A stretch of DNA of 64,000 nucleotides, from positions 17,722 to 81,721 of the forward strand of contig LVBG01000011.1 in NCBI GenBank assembly GCA_001603115.1, given 5' to 3'. How positions within the stretch are numbered: the stretch's first letter is position 1; every line of letters begins with the position of its first letter. Source of the stretch: Spirochaetales bacterium Spiro_05. GTDB taxonomy: Bacteria; Spirochaetota; Spirochaetia; Sphaerochaetales; Sphaerochaetaceae. The notes beneath the pieces are model-generated. The model worked only from the letters and a program-made list of their open reading frames with translations. It ran no database searches and was not told the origin of the DNA. The translations under genes were made by a program, and so were the position numbers. Below, in pieces: positions 47,042 through 55,798 of this stretch.

Positions 47042-48838
47042 ATGAAAAAACAGCTCACCGCCAACGAATTACGGCAAAAATTCATTGACTTCTTTGTATC
47101 CAAGGATCACGTGCAGATCAGTGGTGCTTCCCTGATCCCGGAGAATGACCCGACTGTGCTCTTCACCACCGCTGGCATGCACCCGTTGGTGCCCTACATC
47201 CTGGGCAGTGACCACCCCTCGGGCAAACGGCTCACCGACTACCAGAAGTGCATCCGCACCGGTGACATTGAGGCCGTAGGGGATCCGCACCATCTCACCT
47301 TTTTTGAGATGCTCGGAAACTGGTCCTTGGGCGACTACTTCAAGAAAGAGGCAATCGCCTACAGCTTTGAATTCCTCACCGAGGTGCTTGGTCTGGATAT
47401 CGACCAGCTCTCGGTGACAGTATTTGCCGGTGATGATCTGGTTCCCCGGGACGAAGAAGCAGCATCAGCGTGGGAGAGCTACGGAATTCCTCGTGAGCGC
47501 ATCTATTTCCTCCCCCGTGAGGACAACTGGTGGGGACCTGCCGGTGAAACCGGTCCGTGTGGCCCGGATAGTGAGATGTTCATCGACACCGGCCGACCCT
47601 CCTGCGGTCCTGATTGCCGGCCGGGCTGCAAGTGCGGCAAGTATTTTGAGATCTGGAACGATGTGTTCATGGGCTACAAGAAGAATGCCGATGGATCCTA
47701 CTCTGAGATGGAGCGCAAGTGTGTTGATACCGGTATGGGTATTGAGCGCACCATTGCTGTCCTGCAGGGCAAGAAATCGGTCTATGAAACAGAGGTTTTC
47801 ACCTCAATCATCGCCGGCATCGAACGCCTCTCCTCAAAAGCGTACGGCAAGGATGAGGAGACCGATATTTCGGTTCGCATTCTTGCAGACCATGTGCGGA
47901 CGAGTGTTTTCATCCTCGGCGACCAGCGAGGTGTCGCTCCCTCGAATGTGGGACAGGGCTATATCCTGCGCCGCTTGATCAGGCGTGCAGTACGCCACGG
48001 TCACAAGCTCGGCATCGAAGGCTCGTTCCTCGGTGAACTTGCTCTGGTAGTGCTTGATCTGTATGGCAAGCCCTATCCAGAGCTTCTGGAGAACAAGGAG
48101 TTCATTCTCAAGGAACTTGCCCAGGAAGAGGCAAAGTTCAGTGAAACCCTTGCAAAGGGTGAGCGTGAGTTTGAGAAGATGCTCCCCAACCTCCTGAAGG
48201 GCAACAGCAGGCAGATCAGCGGCAGAACCGCGTTCAAGCTCTATGATACCTTCGGCTATCCCATCGAGCTGACTCGTGAGCTTGCCGGTGAGCATGGCTT
48301 CACCGTGGATGAGCAGGGGTTCAAGGAAGCGTTCGAGAAGCACCAGGAGATCAGCCGCAGCGGTTCAGAGCAGCAGTTCAAGGGAGGTCTTGCCGATCAC
48401 AGTGACAAGACCACCGCACTGCACACTGCAACCCATATGCTGCACAAGGCGCTTCGCACCGTGCTCGGCGAGCATGTCGGCCAGAAGGGTTCGAACATCA
48501 CCGTCGACCGGCTGCGCTTCGATTTCACCCACCCATCTCCGATGAGCTCTGAGGAGATCCAAAAGGTTGAGGACATGGTCAACGAGCAGATTGAGCGCAA
48601 TCTCGAGGTGACGTGCGAGACCATGAGTTTGGAAGAAGCCCGACAGAAGGGGGCCATCGCTTTCTTTGACAGCAAGTACGGTGAGCAGGTCAAGGTCTAC
48701 TCAGTCGGCGACTACTCCAAGGAAGTGTGTGGTGGACCTCATGTGCAAAATACCTCCGAGATGGGACACTTCAAGATTCTCAAGGAGCAATCCTCCTCCG
48801 CTGGGGTACGAAGAATCAAGGCCATTCTGGAGAAGTAA
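47042..48838 (+). CDS. alaS: Alanyl-tRNA synthetase, short form lacking the C-Ala domain
   Basis: 598 aa; TANELRQKFIDFFVSKDHVQISGASLIP, GCKCGKYFEIWNDVFMGY, HTATHMLHKALR editing motif, CGGPHVQNTSEMGHFKI; ends just after the SAD/editing domain. Confidence 0.95.
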   Translation: MKKQLTANELRQKFIDFFVSKDHVQISGASLIPENDPTVLFTTAGMHPLVPYILGSDHPSGKRLTDYQKCIRTGDIEAVGDPHHLTFFEMLGNWSLGDYFKKEAIAYSFEFLTEVLGLDIDQLSVTVFAGDDLVPRDEEAASAWESYGIPRERIYFLPREDNWWGPAGETGPCGPDSEMFIDTGRPSCGPDCRPGCKCGKYFEIWNDVFMGYKKNADGSYSEMERKCVDTGMGIERTIAVLQGKKSVYETEVFTSIIAGIERLSSKAYGKDEETDISVRILADHVRTSVFILGDQRGVAPSNVGQGYILRRLIRRAVRHGHKLGIEGSFLGELALVVLDLYGKPYPELLENKEFILKELAQEEAKFSETLAKGEREFEKMLPNLLKGNSRQISGRTAFKLYDTFGYPIELTRELAGEHGFTVDEQGFKEAFEKHQEISRSGSEQQFKGGLADHSDKTTALHTATHMLHKALRTVLGEHVGQKGSNITVDRLRFDFTHPSPMSSEEIQKVEDMVNEQIERNLEVTCETMSLEEARQKGAIAFFDSKYGEQVKVYSVGDYSKEVCGGPHVQNTSEMGHFKILKEQSSSAGVRRIKAILEK

Positions 48839-48856
48839 GTGTAAGCTTCATCAAAT

Positions 48857-48907
48857 GCTGGCTGTTTTGTAGGGGAAACCCTGGGAAGCAGCCGGTTTTT
48901 TTTGTAG
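48857..48907 (+). terminator. Terminator after alaS
   Basis: CTGGCTG...AGGGgaaACCCT...CAGCCGG followed by T8. Confidence 0.75.
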
Positions 48908-48924
48908 TCGCATGATGCATGCAG

Positions 48925-48951
48925 AAAGACACCCCCAAGGTGTGGGGGTGC
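48925..48951 (-). terminator. Terminator-like hairpin after rlmN
   Basis: CACCCCC-aaggtgt-GGGGGTG; minus-strand transcript reads into TCTTTCT. Confidence 0.55.
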
Positions 48952-49004
48952 ATTCGGCTATGGTCTGTCAAAGAAGGTATGGCTCGGGTGCTTCCAAGCT
49001 CAGC

Positions 49005-50087
49005 CTACTCCTCGTCCTCCTCATCAACCATGAGCTCGTATTCCAAGCCCTTGTTGAGCGGGACGGCAAGCTGGCCGCAGGCCCCGTTGATCTCCTGGCC
49101 GCGGGAACGGCGACGGGTGTAGTTGACGTGCAGGCGATCGAGCAAAAGGGTGAAGTGGTCGATCTCCTCTTCGGTCGGACTCTGGAAGGGAAGCTCCTCA
49201 GCGGGGTTCCAGGGGATGAGATTGACGATGACATCCATGTCCTTGACATAGGTGGAGAGCTTTTTGGCGCTGAACTCGTCGGTGTTGACACCGCCAAGCA
49301 TGCAATACTCGATGGTGAAACGTTTTCCACCAAGGCGTTGGTAGTGTATCAGGGCTCTCTTCAGGGCCATGATGTCCCACTTCTGATTCACCGGCATGAT
49401 GCGGTCACGCGTGCGGTTGTCAGCAGTCACCAAAGAGACGGCAAGCTTGACGGGAAGTTTCTGCTCAGCAAGTTTGAGGATGCCGGGCACCACACCACAG
49501 GTGGAGATGGTGATGCGCCTGAGACTGATGTTGTAGGCATCCTTTTCGTGGAAATAGCGGATGGAGCGGGTGACTGCTGCGATGTTGGCAAGCGGTTCGC
49601 CCATTCCCATATAGACGATGTGCGTGATGGGCTGGTCGCTCACCCCAAGCAGATGGACATACTGCTCAATGATCTCTTCTGCACTGAGATTGCGCAAAAG
49701 GCCCATCGTGCCAGTTCTGCAGAAGGTGCATCCCATTGCACAGCCTACCTGGCTGGAGAGGCATGCAGTGTGCCGTCCCTTCTTGTCGATGAGCAGCACG
49801 CATTCGACAATTTTTCCGTCATGCAGGCGGATGCCCATCTTGGTCGCCCCACTCTCGTCGCTTTCGCTGGACTCGATGGTGGAGGATGAGGCCGAGCTCA
49901 TCAGAGACGAAAGCCGTTCGCGTTCACTCTTGGGTAGGTTGGTCATCTCTTCGAAAGAGGAGACCCCTTTCACGAGCCATTGATATATCTGCTTCCCATA
50001 AAAGCTCTTGGGAAGCGAAAGGACTTCTGTCAGTGTAGGGGCATCGAGCCCATAGAGGGAGAGGGGTATGTTCTTTTTGTTTTCCAT
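49005..50087 (-). CDS. rlmN: 23S rRNA (adenine-2503-C2)-methyltransferase RlmN family
   Basis: SQVGCAMGCTFCRTGTMGLLRNLSAEEIIEQ; THIVYMGMGEPLANIAAV; TISTCGVVPGI. Confidence 0.95.
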   Translation of the reverse strand: MENKKNIPLSLYGLDAPTLTEVLSLPKSFYGKQIYQWLVKGVSSFEEMTNLPKSERERLSSLMSSASSSTIESSESDESGATKMGIRLHDGKIVECVLLIDKKGRHTACLSSQVGCAMGCTFCRTGTMGLLRNLSAEEIIEQYVHLLGVSDQPITHIVYMGMGEPLANIAAVTRSIRYFHEKDAYNISLRRITISTCGVVPGILKLAEQKLPVKLAVSLVTADNRTRDRIMPVNQKWDIMALKRALIHYQRLGGKRFTIEYCMLGGVNTDEFSAKKLSTYVKDMDVIVNLIPWNPAEELPFQSPTEEEIDHFTLLLDRLHVNYTRRRSRGQEINGACGQLAVPLNKGLEYELMVDEEDEE

Positions 50088-50100
50088 ACGGCAAGTATAC

Positions 50101-51696
50101 CTATTTGAGCATGGAAATGATAGCAATCGCCACACCGGTGATGCCTTCACCTCCAAGCAAGCCGCTGGCCACCAGTCCGCTTTGCTGCCCAAGCTCCTCT
50201 TTGCTCCATTTGCTCTTGAAGATGCGCTTGATCAAAACTGAGAGCAAGGCTCCCAAGCCCATGATCGAGGAGATGTAGATGGGAAGATAGACTCCAAGGC
50301 CCAAGGTTGCGCTGGGCAGTTTTGCCAAAAAGAGCACCAGACCGAGTCCCAGACCGATGAGGAAGGCCGGGATGTTCTGAAGGCCTCCGACCATGGCTGC
50401 AACGGCTGCGGCCTGGGGAGCCGGAAGCTCTGCAGTTCCGAAGCCTCCAAAGGATGCTTTCATGATAAGCAGGACGAACACCGAGAGAATGGCTCCCACC
50501 ACACCTCCGATCCCTTCCCCCAATATCTGCTGGCGAGGGTCGGTCTTGAGCAGGTGTCCGCTCTTCAGGTCATTCATGACATCACCGGTAAGACCACAGG
50601 CGACAGCGACAATGGCGGCGATGCTGAAGGAGGCGATGAGGCTGGGTTTGCTGATGAGCTGGATGACCAACAGCACGAGGATGCCGAAGATTTCCATGGG
50701 ATTGATGCCGGTTTGCCCGGTAAGCATGCCCGAGAGGTAGGTTGCCAGATAGATGCCTGCCATCAGAACCAAGGACTCAACCAAGCCGAGTTCGGTGCCC
50801 AGGGAGAGCAGGATGACAGCGAAGAAGAGGATGAGTACGATGAGCAGGCGCGAAGTAAAGGAGAGTGTTTCCGGTTTGTCTTGAAGTTTCTTGAGGGCGG
50901 TGAGTTTGGAGTAGACAGCCTTGAAAAACACACCAAGGCCGGTTCCGATCATCAGCCCGATGCCAAGGTTGGAACGGAAAATATCCGCTTCAGCCATGGA
51001 GGCGAACAAACCTTGTGTGATGCCGATGGGAGTAAGCAGATAGTAGCCGAAGATGGCTCCACCAAACCAGACCAGGGCAAAGAGAGGGCCGATGATCGCA
51101 CCGATACCCAAAGCCATCGGGGACACCCAGATGGAGAAGGCTGGAAAGAGTGCACTTCCCCCATAGATTCCCAGCAAGGCCGGAATCTTGGCAAATCCAT
51201 CGCGAAGGACGGTGAAGATGACCGATCCGCCCATGGACACAAAGAGTGTCCGGGCTCCCTTTCCACCCTGCTTGCCTGCGATGAGGGTGTTGTAGCTGGC
51301 AATTCCCATGGGGTAGGGCAACTCTTCCTCAATGATCAGTTTCTTGCGGTAGAGAGAGGAGAAGAGGGTTCCCAGGATTGCTCCTACCACAGCAAGTACG
51401 ATCAGGCTGGGGATGGAGAAGGAAGTACTTGGGTCGATCATCCACAATCCCGGCAAGGTGAACGCCAAGCCTCCGGCAACCATGGCACCACTGCTCATGA
51501 TGGTATGGGTGACGTTGATCTCCTGCAAGCTTGAGTTCTTTGCTTTTCCCAGGGCAGCCAAGCTGACCACGGTCACAAAGATGGTCGGCCAAGGGAGGGC
51601 TCCCATTCTCAGTGCAACATACATGCTGCTCGCGGTGATGACCAGAAGTCCTGCAATGCCGATGATGGTTGCGCGTAGGGTAAGGTGTCTCTGCAT
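50101..51696 (-). CDS. OPT family oligopeptide transporter
   Basis: Many TM segments; SLSLRATIIG-like N-terminus (HLTLRATIIG), PYPMGIASYNTLIAGKQGGKGARTLF, VACGLTGDVMNDLKSGHLLKTDPRQQ. Confidence 0.9.
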   Translation of the reverse strand: MQRHLTLRATIIGIAGLLVITASSMYVALRMGALPWPTIFVTVVSLAALGKAKNSSLQEINVTHTIMSSGAMVAGGLAFTLPGLWMIDPSTSFSIPSLIVLAVVGAILGTLFSSLYRKKLIIEEELPYPMGIASYNTLIAGKQGGKGARTLFVSMGGSVIFTVLRDGFAKIPALLGIYGGSALFPAFSIWVSPMALGIGAIIGPLFALVWFGGAIFGYYLLTPIGITQGLFASMAEADIFRSNLGIGLMIGTGLGVFFKAVYSKLTALKKLQDKPETLSFTSRLLIVLILFFAVILLSLGTELGLVESLVLMAGIYLATYLSGMLTGQTGINPMEIFGILVLLVIQLISKPSLIASFSIAAIVAVACGLTGDVMNDLKSGHLLKTDPRQQILGEGIGGVVGAILSVFVLLIMKASFGGFGTAELPAPQAAAVAAMVGGLQNIPAFLIGLGLGLVLFLAKLPSATLGLGVYLPIYISSIMGLGALLSVLIKRIFKSKWSKEELGQQSGLVASGLLGGEGITGVAIAIISMLK

Positions 51697-51806
51697 TTTT
51701 ACACTTCCTCTTCTCTGTGTATAGTACAAAGGAATGAGAAAAAACGCCAGAGCTTCCTGATGACGTCAAAACAGTATGGATAGCGTTTGGGGGTGAGGGC
51801 TTCCCT

Positions 51807-51840
51807 TTGCAAGAAACTGGGCTTATGGTATAGTTGTCTC
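51807..51840 (+). promoter_or_regulatory. Sigma-70-like promoter for the outer-membrane-like protein gene
   Basis: TTGCAA-N16-TATAGT upstream of the 51881 gene. Confidence 0.5.
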
Positions 51841-51880
51841 AACGAACTACAGTAGGGGAATCCTACAAAGGGAGAAATCT

Positions 51881-52354
51881 ATGAAGAAAGTACTGCTTGT
51901 TTTGCTGTTGGTCGCACTTGTACTGGTTCCTGCTACCGCCGCCGAGCGCGCTTCAAAAACGGATTTGGCTGTAGGCTTGAACCTCGGTACCAACTCCGGT
52001 GTTGGTGTTCAGTATCGCATGAATGATTTTGACTTGATCGGTAACCTCGGTTTTGGCTTTATCGGAGGCTCCAATCTTTCCTTCGATGCTGCTGCCAACT
52101 ATAAGGTAACCGAATTCAATATCGACAAGGCAGAGTTTGATGTAACCGTCGGCGGCGGCGTAGCCATGGCAATTCCTCTTGGTGAAGGTGACTTCCGCTT
52201 GGCAGCCATTGCACCCGTTGGTGTTGTGTATAGCATGAACAACCGCGACTTCCCGCTTGATTTCTATCTGCGTGTTGCTCCGGGCCTGCAGATCATTCCT
52301 GCAATCGATTTCTACTTTGCCGGCTATCTCGGGGCTCTGTGGAGATTCAATTGA
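51881..52354 (+). CDS. Small secreted beta-rich protein, possible outer-membrane beta-barrel
   Basis: Signal peptide MKKVLLVLLLVALVLVPATAA; alternating hydrophobic/aromatic strands, terminal ALWRFN. Confidence 0.65.
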   Translation: MKKVLLVLLLVALVLVPATAAERASKTDLAVGLNLGTNSGVGVQYRMNDFDLIGNLGFGFIGGSNLSFDAAANYKVTEFNIDKAEFDVTVGGGVAMAIPLGEGDFRLAAIAPVGVVYSMNNRDFPLDFYLRVAPGLQIIPAIDFYFAGYLGALWRFN

Positions 52355-52379
52355 TCGGTTGCTGACAAGTATAGAGTGA

Positions 52380-52418
52380 AAAAGGTGCCGTTCCTTCTGG
52401 GATGGCACCTTTTTCATC
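52380..52418 (+). terminator. Terminator after the 51881 gene
   Basis: AAAAAGGTGCC-N...-GGCACCTTTTT hairpin. Confidence 0.85.
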
Positions 52419-52441
52419 ACCTTTCCGTTTCTTAGGTTGCA

Positions 52442-53764
52442 TCAAGCGTGACGGTATGGATGCAAAGGTCCTTGGAAGCGGTTCTGGATTCGTGTTTTCA
52501 CCACAATGCCTTCCTCTGTGTAGTCGATGCTCTCCACCTGGCCGAAGCGGTGGATATGCGCCACCAGATCATGGCGAGAGTTGGGAAGGACATAGATGGT
52601 GGTGGGGCAGAGCTCGTGAAGCGTCTCTCCCATCTGCTTGAGCAGCTCTTCGATGCCTGCCCCGGTCTTGATGGAAGTCTCAATCACCGGGTTGTACAGG
52701 CTTCTGAGCCGGGAGACGGAGAACTCGTCTTGGACCAGGTCCATCTTGTTTGCCAGGACAATCGCCGGCTTGTCTGTGCATCCCAGTTCCTCGAGCACTT
52801 CGATGGTGGTGGCGTAATTGGCCAGCATATCAGGATGTGAAGCATCACAGACGATGATCAGAAAGTCTGCATACTTTGCCTCTTCAAGAGTGCTCTTGAA
52901 TGCGTCGACCAAGGTGTGGGGAAGATCGCTGACAAAACCGACGGTGTCGGAGAGCAATATCTCCTCACCTCCTGGAAGCTTCACCTGGCGGGTGGTGGGG
53001 TCGAGGGTAGCAAAGAGCTTGTCCTCAACGAGCACCCCTGCATTGGTGAGGGCGTTGAGCAGGCTCGATTTACCGCTGTTCGTGTACCCTACGATGGCCC
53101 CGGTGGGAATGCTTCCCTCAATGCGGGCACTGCGCTGGATGCTGCGTTGCTGGACTACCTTTTCCAGCTGGGCTTTGAGTGCAACGATACGATCCTGGAC
53201 TTGGCGCCTGTCAAGCTCAAGCTGCTTCTCTCCTTCGCCTCTGGTTCCCTTCACCCCTCCCTGTTGCCGGCCCAAGCTCGTCCAACGACGGGTAAGGCGG
53301 GGAAGGGAGTATTCAAGGCGGGCAAGCTCCACCTGGAGCACCGCTTCCTTAGTGGCAGCACGGTCTGCAAAGATTTGCAGGATGACCTCGTCGCGGTCAA
53401 TGACCGTAATCTCCCAGATTTTCTCCAGGTTGCGTTGGACCCGCGGATTGATCTGTCGGTCGAAAATGACCAGATTGACACCAAGCTCATCGATGAGGGT
53501 TTGGACTGCTTCGACCTTGCCGCTGCCGATCAAGGTGGCGCTGTTGGTCTGTCTGAGGCTGATATGTTCAACGCGCAGCGTTTCGCTTCCCATGGTGTCT
53601 GCCAGGGCTTTGAGCTCTTCGCCGCGTCGATTGCTTTCCTGCGGATTCTCTTGTGGTTCGGTGAGGACCAAGAGCAGTGCTTGCTGCTTGGTTTCTTGAA
53701 TTTCGTGAATGTGTTTGCCTTTGGAAATCGGCTGGTCAGCCCCGTTGTTGTTTTGGATACCCAT
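52442..53764 (-). CDS. hflX: GTPase HflX
   Basis: VIFDRQINPRVQRNLEKIWEITVIDRDEVILQIFADRAATKEAVLQVELARLEYSLPRL; VGYTNSGKSSLLNALT. Confidence 0.96.
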   Translation of the reverse strand: MGIQNNNGADQPISKGKHIHEIQETKQQALLLVLTEPQENPQESNRRGEELKALADTMGSETLRVEHISLRQTNSATLIGSGKVEAVQTLIDELGVNLVIFDRQINPRVQRNLEKIWEITVIDRDEVILQIFADRAATKEAVLQVELARLEYSLPRLTRRWTSLGRQQGGVKGTRGEGEKQLELDRRQVQDRIVALKAQLEKVVQQRSIQRSARIEGSIPTGAIVGYTNSGKSSLLNALTNAGVLVEDKLFATLDPTTRQVKLPGGEEILLSDTVGFVSDLPHTLVDAFKSTLEEAKYADFLIIVCDASHPDMLANYATTIEVLEELGCTDKPAIVLANKMDLVQDEFSVSRLRSLYNPVIETSIKTGAGIEELLKQMGETLHELCPTTIYVLPNSRHDLVAHIHRFGQVESIDYTEEGIVVKTRIQNRFQGPLHPYRHA

Positions 53765-53853
53765 TGGTGTTGACTATAGGCTCTGGTTATCATGCAAGTC
53801 AATATGTGCTACACTGCCGCTACGGTTCCACTGAGCCGAATATGAGGTATACC

Positions 53854-54960
53854 ATGGGTTTAAATTGCGGCATTGTAGGTCTGCCAAACGTTGGCAAATC
53901 CACAATCTTTTCCGCCTTGACGGCAGCTCCTGCCGAAGTTGCGAACTATCCGTTCTGTACAATCGACCCCAATGTGGGCATCGTTTCCGTTCCTGATTCC
54001 CGTTTGGACAAGATTGTCTCCCTGATTCCTCCCCAGAAGGTGGTTCCGGCGACCTTTGAGTTTGTGGATATCGCAGGCTTGGTAGCCGGGGCATCCAAGG
54101 GAGAGGGGCTGGGCAACCGCTTCCTCGCTTCCATCCGAGAGGTGGGCGTCATCGCCCATGTGGTGCGCTGTTTTGACAATGGGGACATCATCCATGTGAA
54201 CAACCGCATCGATCCTGCTGGGGATATCGAGACGATCAACATCGAACTCGCCCTTGCTGACTTGGATACGGTCACCAATCGCTGGGCAAAGCAAATGAAG
54301 CTCACCCGCTTGAGTAAGGAAGCGCAGAAGGAGAACGAGAAGGTCCTGCCCCTGCTCACCCGACTCAAGGAGTGTCTGGAGGACGGCAAGCCCGCCCGTA
54401 GCCTCGCCCTCGAGGAAGAGGAGCTGGCTCAGGTCCATGACCTGCACCTGATCACCCTCAAGCCGGTCATCTACGTGTGCAATGTGGATGAGGAAGGTAT
54501 TGTCGAGGAGAACGACTATGTGAAGCAGGTGCGCGCCATCGCCGAGGGAGAACACTCTGATGTGGTGGTCATCTGTGGCAAGATTGAGTCCGAGATTGCT
54601 GTCTTGGAAACAGAAGAGGAGAAGCGGGAGTTCCTCGAGGCTGTCGGGCTGAAGGAGTCTGGTCTCAACCAGCTGATCCGCAGCGCCTACCATACCTTGG
54701 GAATGCGCACCTTCTTCACCGCAGGCTCCGATGAGGACCGTGCCTGGACCTTCCATGCAGGGTACAAGGCTCCTCAGGCAGCAGGGGTCATCCACACTGA
54801 TTTTGAGAAGGGCTTCATCAAGGCCGAAGTGTACAACTGTGAGGATCTCTTCCTCTACAAGACTGAGCAGAAAGTAAAAGAAGCCGGAAAACTCAGGATG
54901 GAAGGCAAGGAGTATGTGGTGCAGGATGGAGACATCATGCACTTCAGGTTCAACGTCTAG
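53854..54960 (+). CDS. ychF: Redox-regulated ATPase YchF
   Basis: GLNCGIVGLPNVGKSTIFSALT, ANYPFCTIDPNVGIVSVPD, C-terminal TGS-like HTDFEKGFIKAEVYNCEDL. Confidence 0.96.
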   Translation: MGLNCGIVGLPNVGKSTIFSALTAAPAEVANYPFCTIDPNVGIVSVPDSRLDKIVSLIPPQKVVPATFEFVDIAGLVAGASKGEGLGNRFLASIREVGVIAHVVRCFDNGDIIHVNNRIDPAGDIETINIELALADLDTVTNRWAKQMKLTRLSKEAQKENEKVLPLLTRLKECLEDGKPARSLALEEEELAQVHDLHLITLKPVIYVCNVDEEGIVEENDYVKQVRAIAEGEHSDVVVICGKIESEIAVLETEEEKREFLEAVGLKESGLNQLIRSAYHTLGMRTFFTAGSDEDRAWTFHAGYKAPQAAGVIHTDFEKGFIKAEVYNCEDLFLYKTEQKVKEAGKLRMEGKEYVVQDGDIMHFRFNV

Positions 54961-55002
54961 CAGACAGGGTCAGGCAGCAAGCAATTGCTGCCTTTTTTCA
55001 GC

Positions 55003-55725
55003 TCATTGCCACTGTACGCTGAATGTGATGGGCTCAGCGAGCAAGAGGAAGTCGATCAGAGGGAAGCTGAACTCATAGACATTGCTGCTGATCTTCTTGC
55101 CGCCGGTGAAGGTGGTGATCGGACCAGGGGTTTCGATGCGCAAGGTAATGAAGGATTGCTCGATGGCAGGAGGTCCCTCTTCACCGAGCATGAAACTGAT
55201 CATCTCCAGATAATCCGCTTCGCTCAAGCCTTGGTTGTACACCGGACCGAAGGCTTCAAAATTCTCGTCTGCAAGGAAGGGGATGACCGGCACGAGCTGG
55301 TGGTAGTTGTCCATGGAGAGAAAAAACTTCAGGCTCCTTGCATCAACGATGAGCAAGCTCTGGTTGGCACCAGCTCCCAGATCACTGACCAACTGCATCA
55401 GGTTGGTGAAGATGAACGTTCCTTCATACGCGTTGTTGCTGAGCTTGGTGAAGGCAACGTTACGAGTCGTATAGCTGTAGTTGAGGGCACGTTCAAAGTC
55501 ATTGATTGCTTTGTCCATCAACGACTGGTCACCCTCGGGTGGGATGAACTCACTGAAGTCCTCAAGCACCGCAAGGAAAAAATCTTCAACGGTAAAGCCA
55601 AAGGCAGAGGTATGGGAACTCGTTTTGCTGAACGAGATGCGTTCTGTGACCGTGCAACTGGTTGTAAAGAGAAGGGCGACAAGCACAAGAGCGACGCCCA
55701 AACGATAAGGGTTTCTTCGATTCAC
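55003..55725 (-). CDS. Hypothetical lipoprotein
   Basis: 240 aa; lipobox-like LLFTTSCTV. Confidence 0.7.
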   Translation of the reverse strand: MNRRNPYRLGVALVLVALLFTTSCTVTERISFSKTSSHTSAFGFTVEDFFLAVLEDFSEFIPPEGDQSLMDKAINDFERALNYSYTTRNVAFTKLSNNAYEGTFIFTNLMQLVSDLGAGANQSLLIVDARSLKFFLSMDNYHQLVPVIPFLADENFEAFGPVYNQGLSEADYLEMISFMLGEEGPPAIEQSFITLRIETPGPITTFTGGKKISSNVYEFSFPLIDFLLLAEPITFSVQWQ

Positions 55726-55798
55726 CGGGTTTCCTTCCTTCCTCCCTAACTGTACGTGATTTTTTCCTGCTTCTCAACAGGAAGTGCATGAAATTGTT

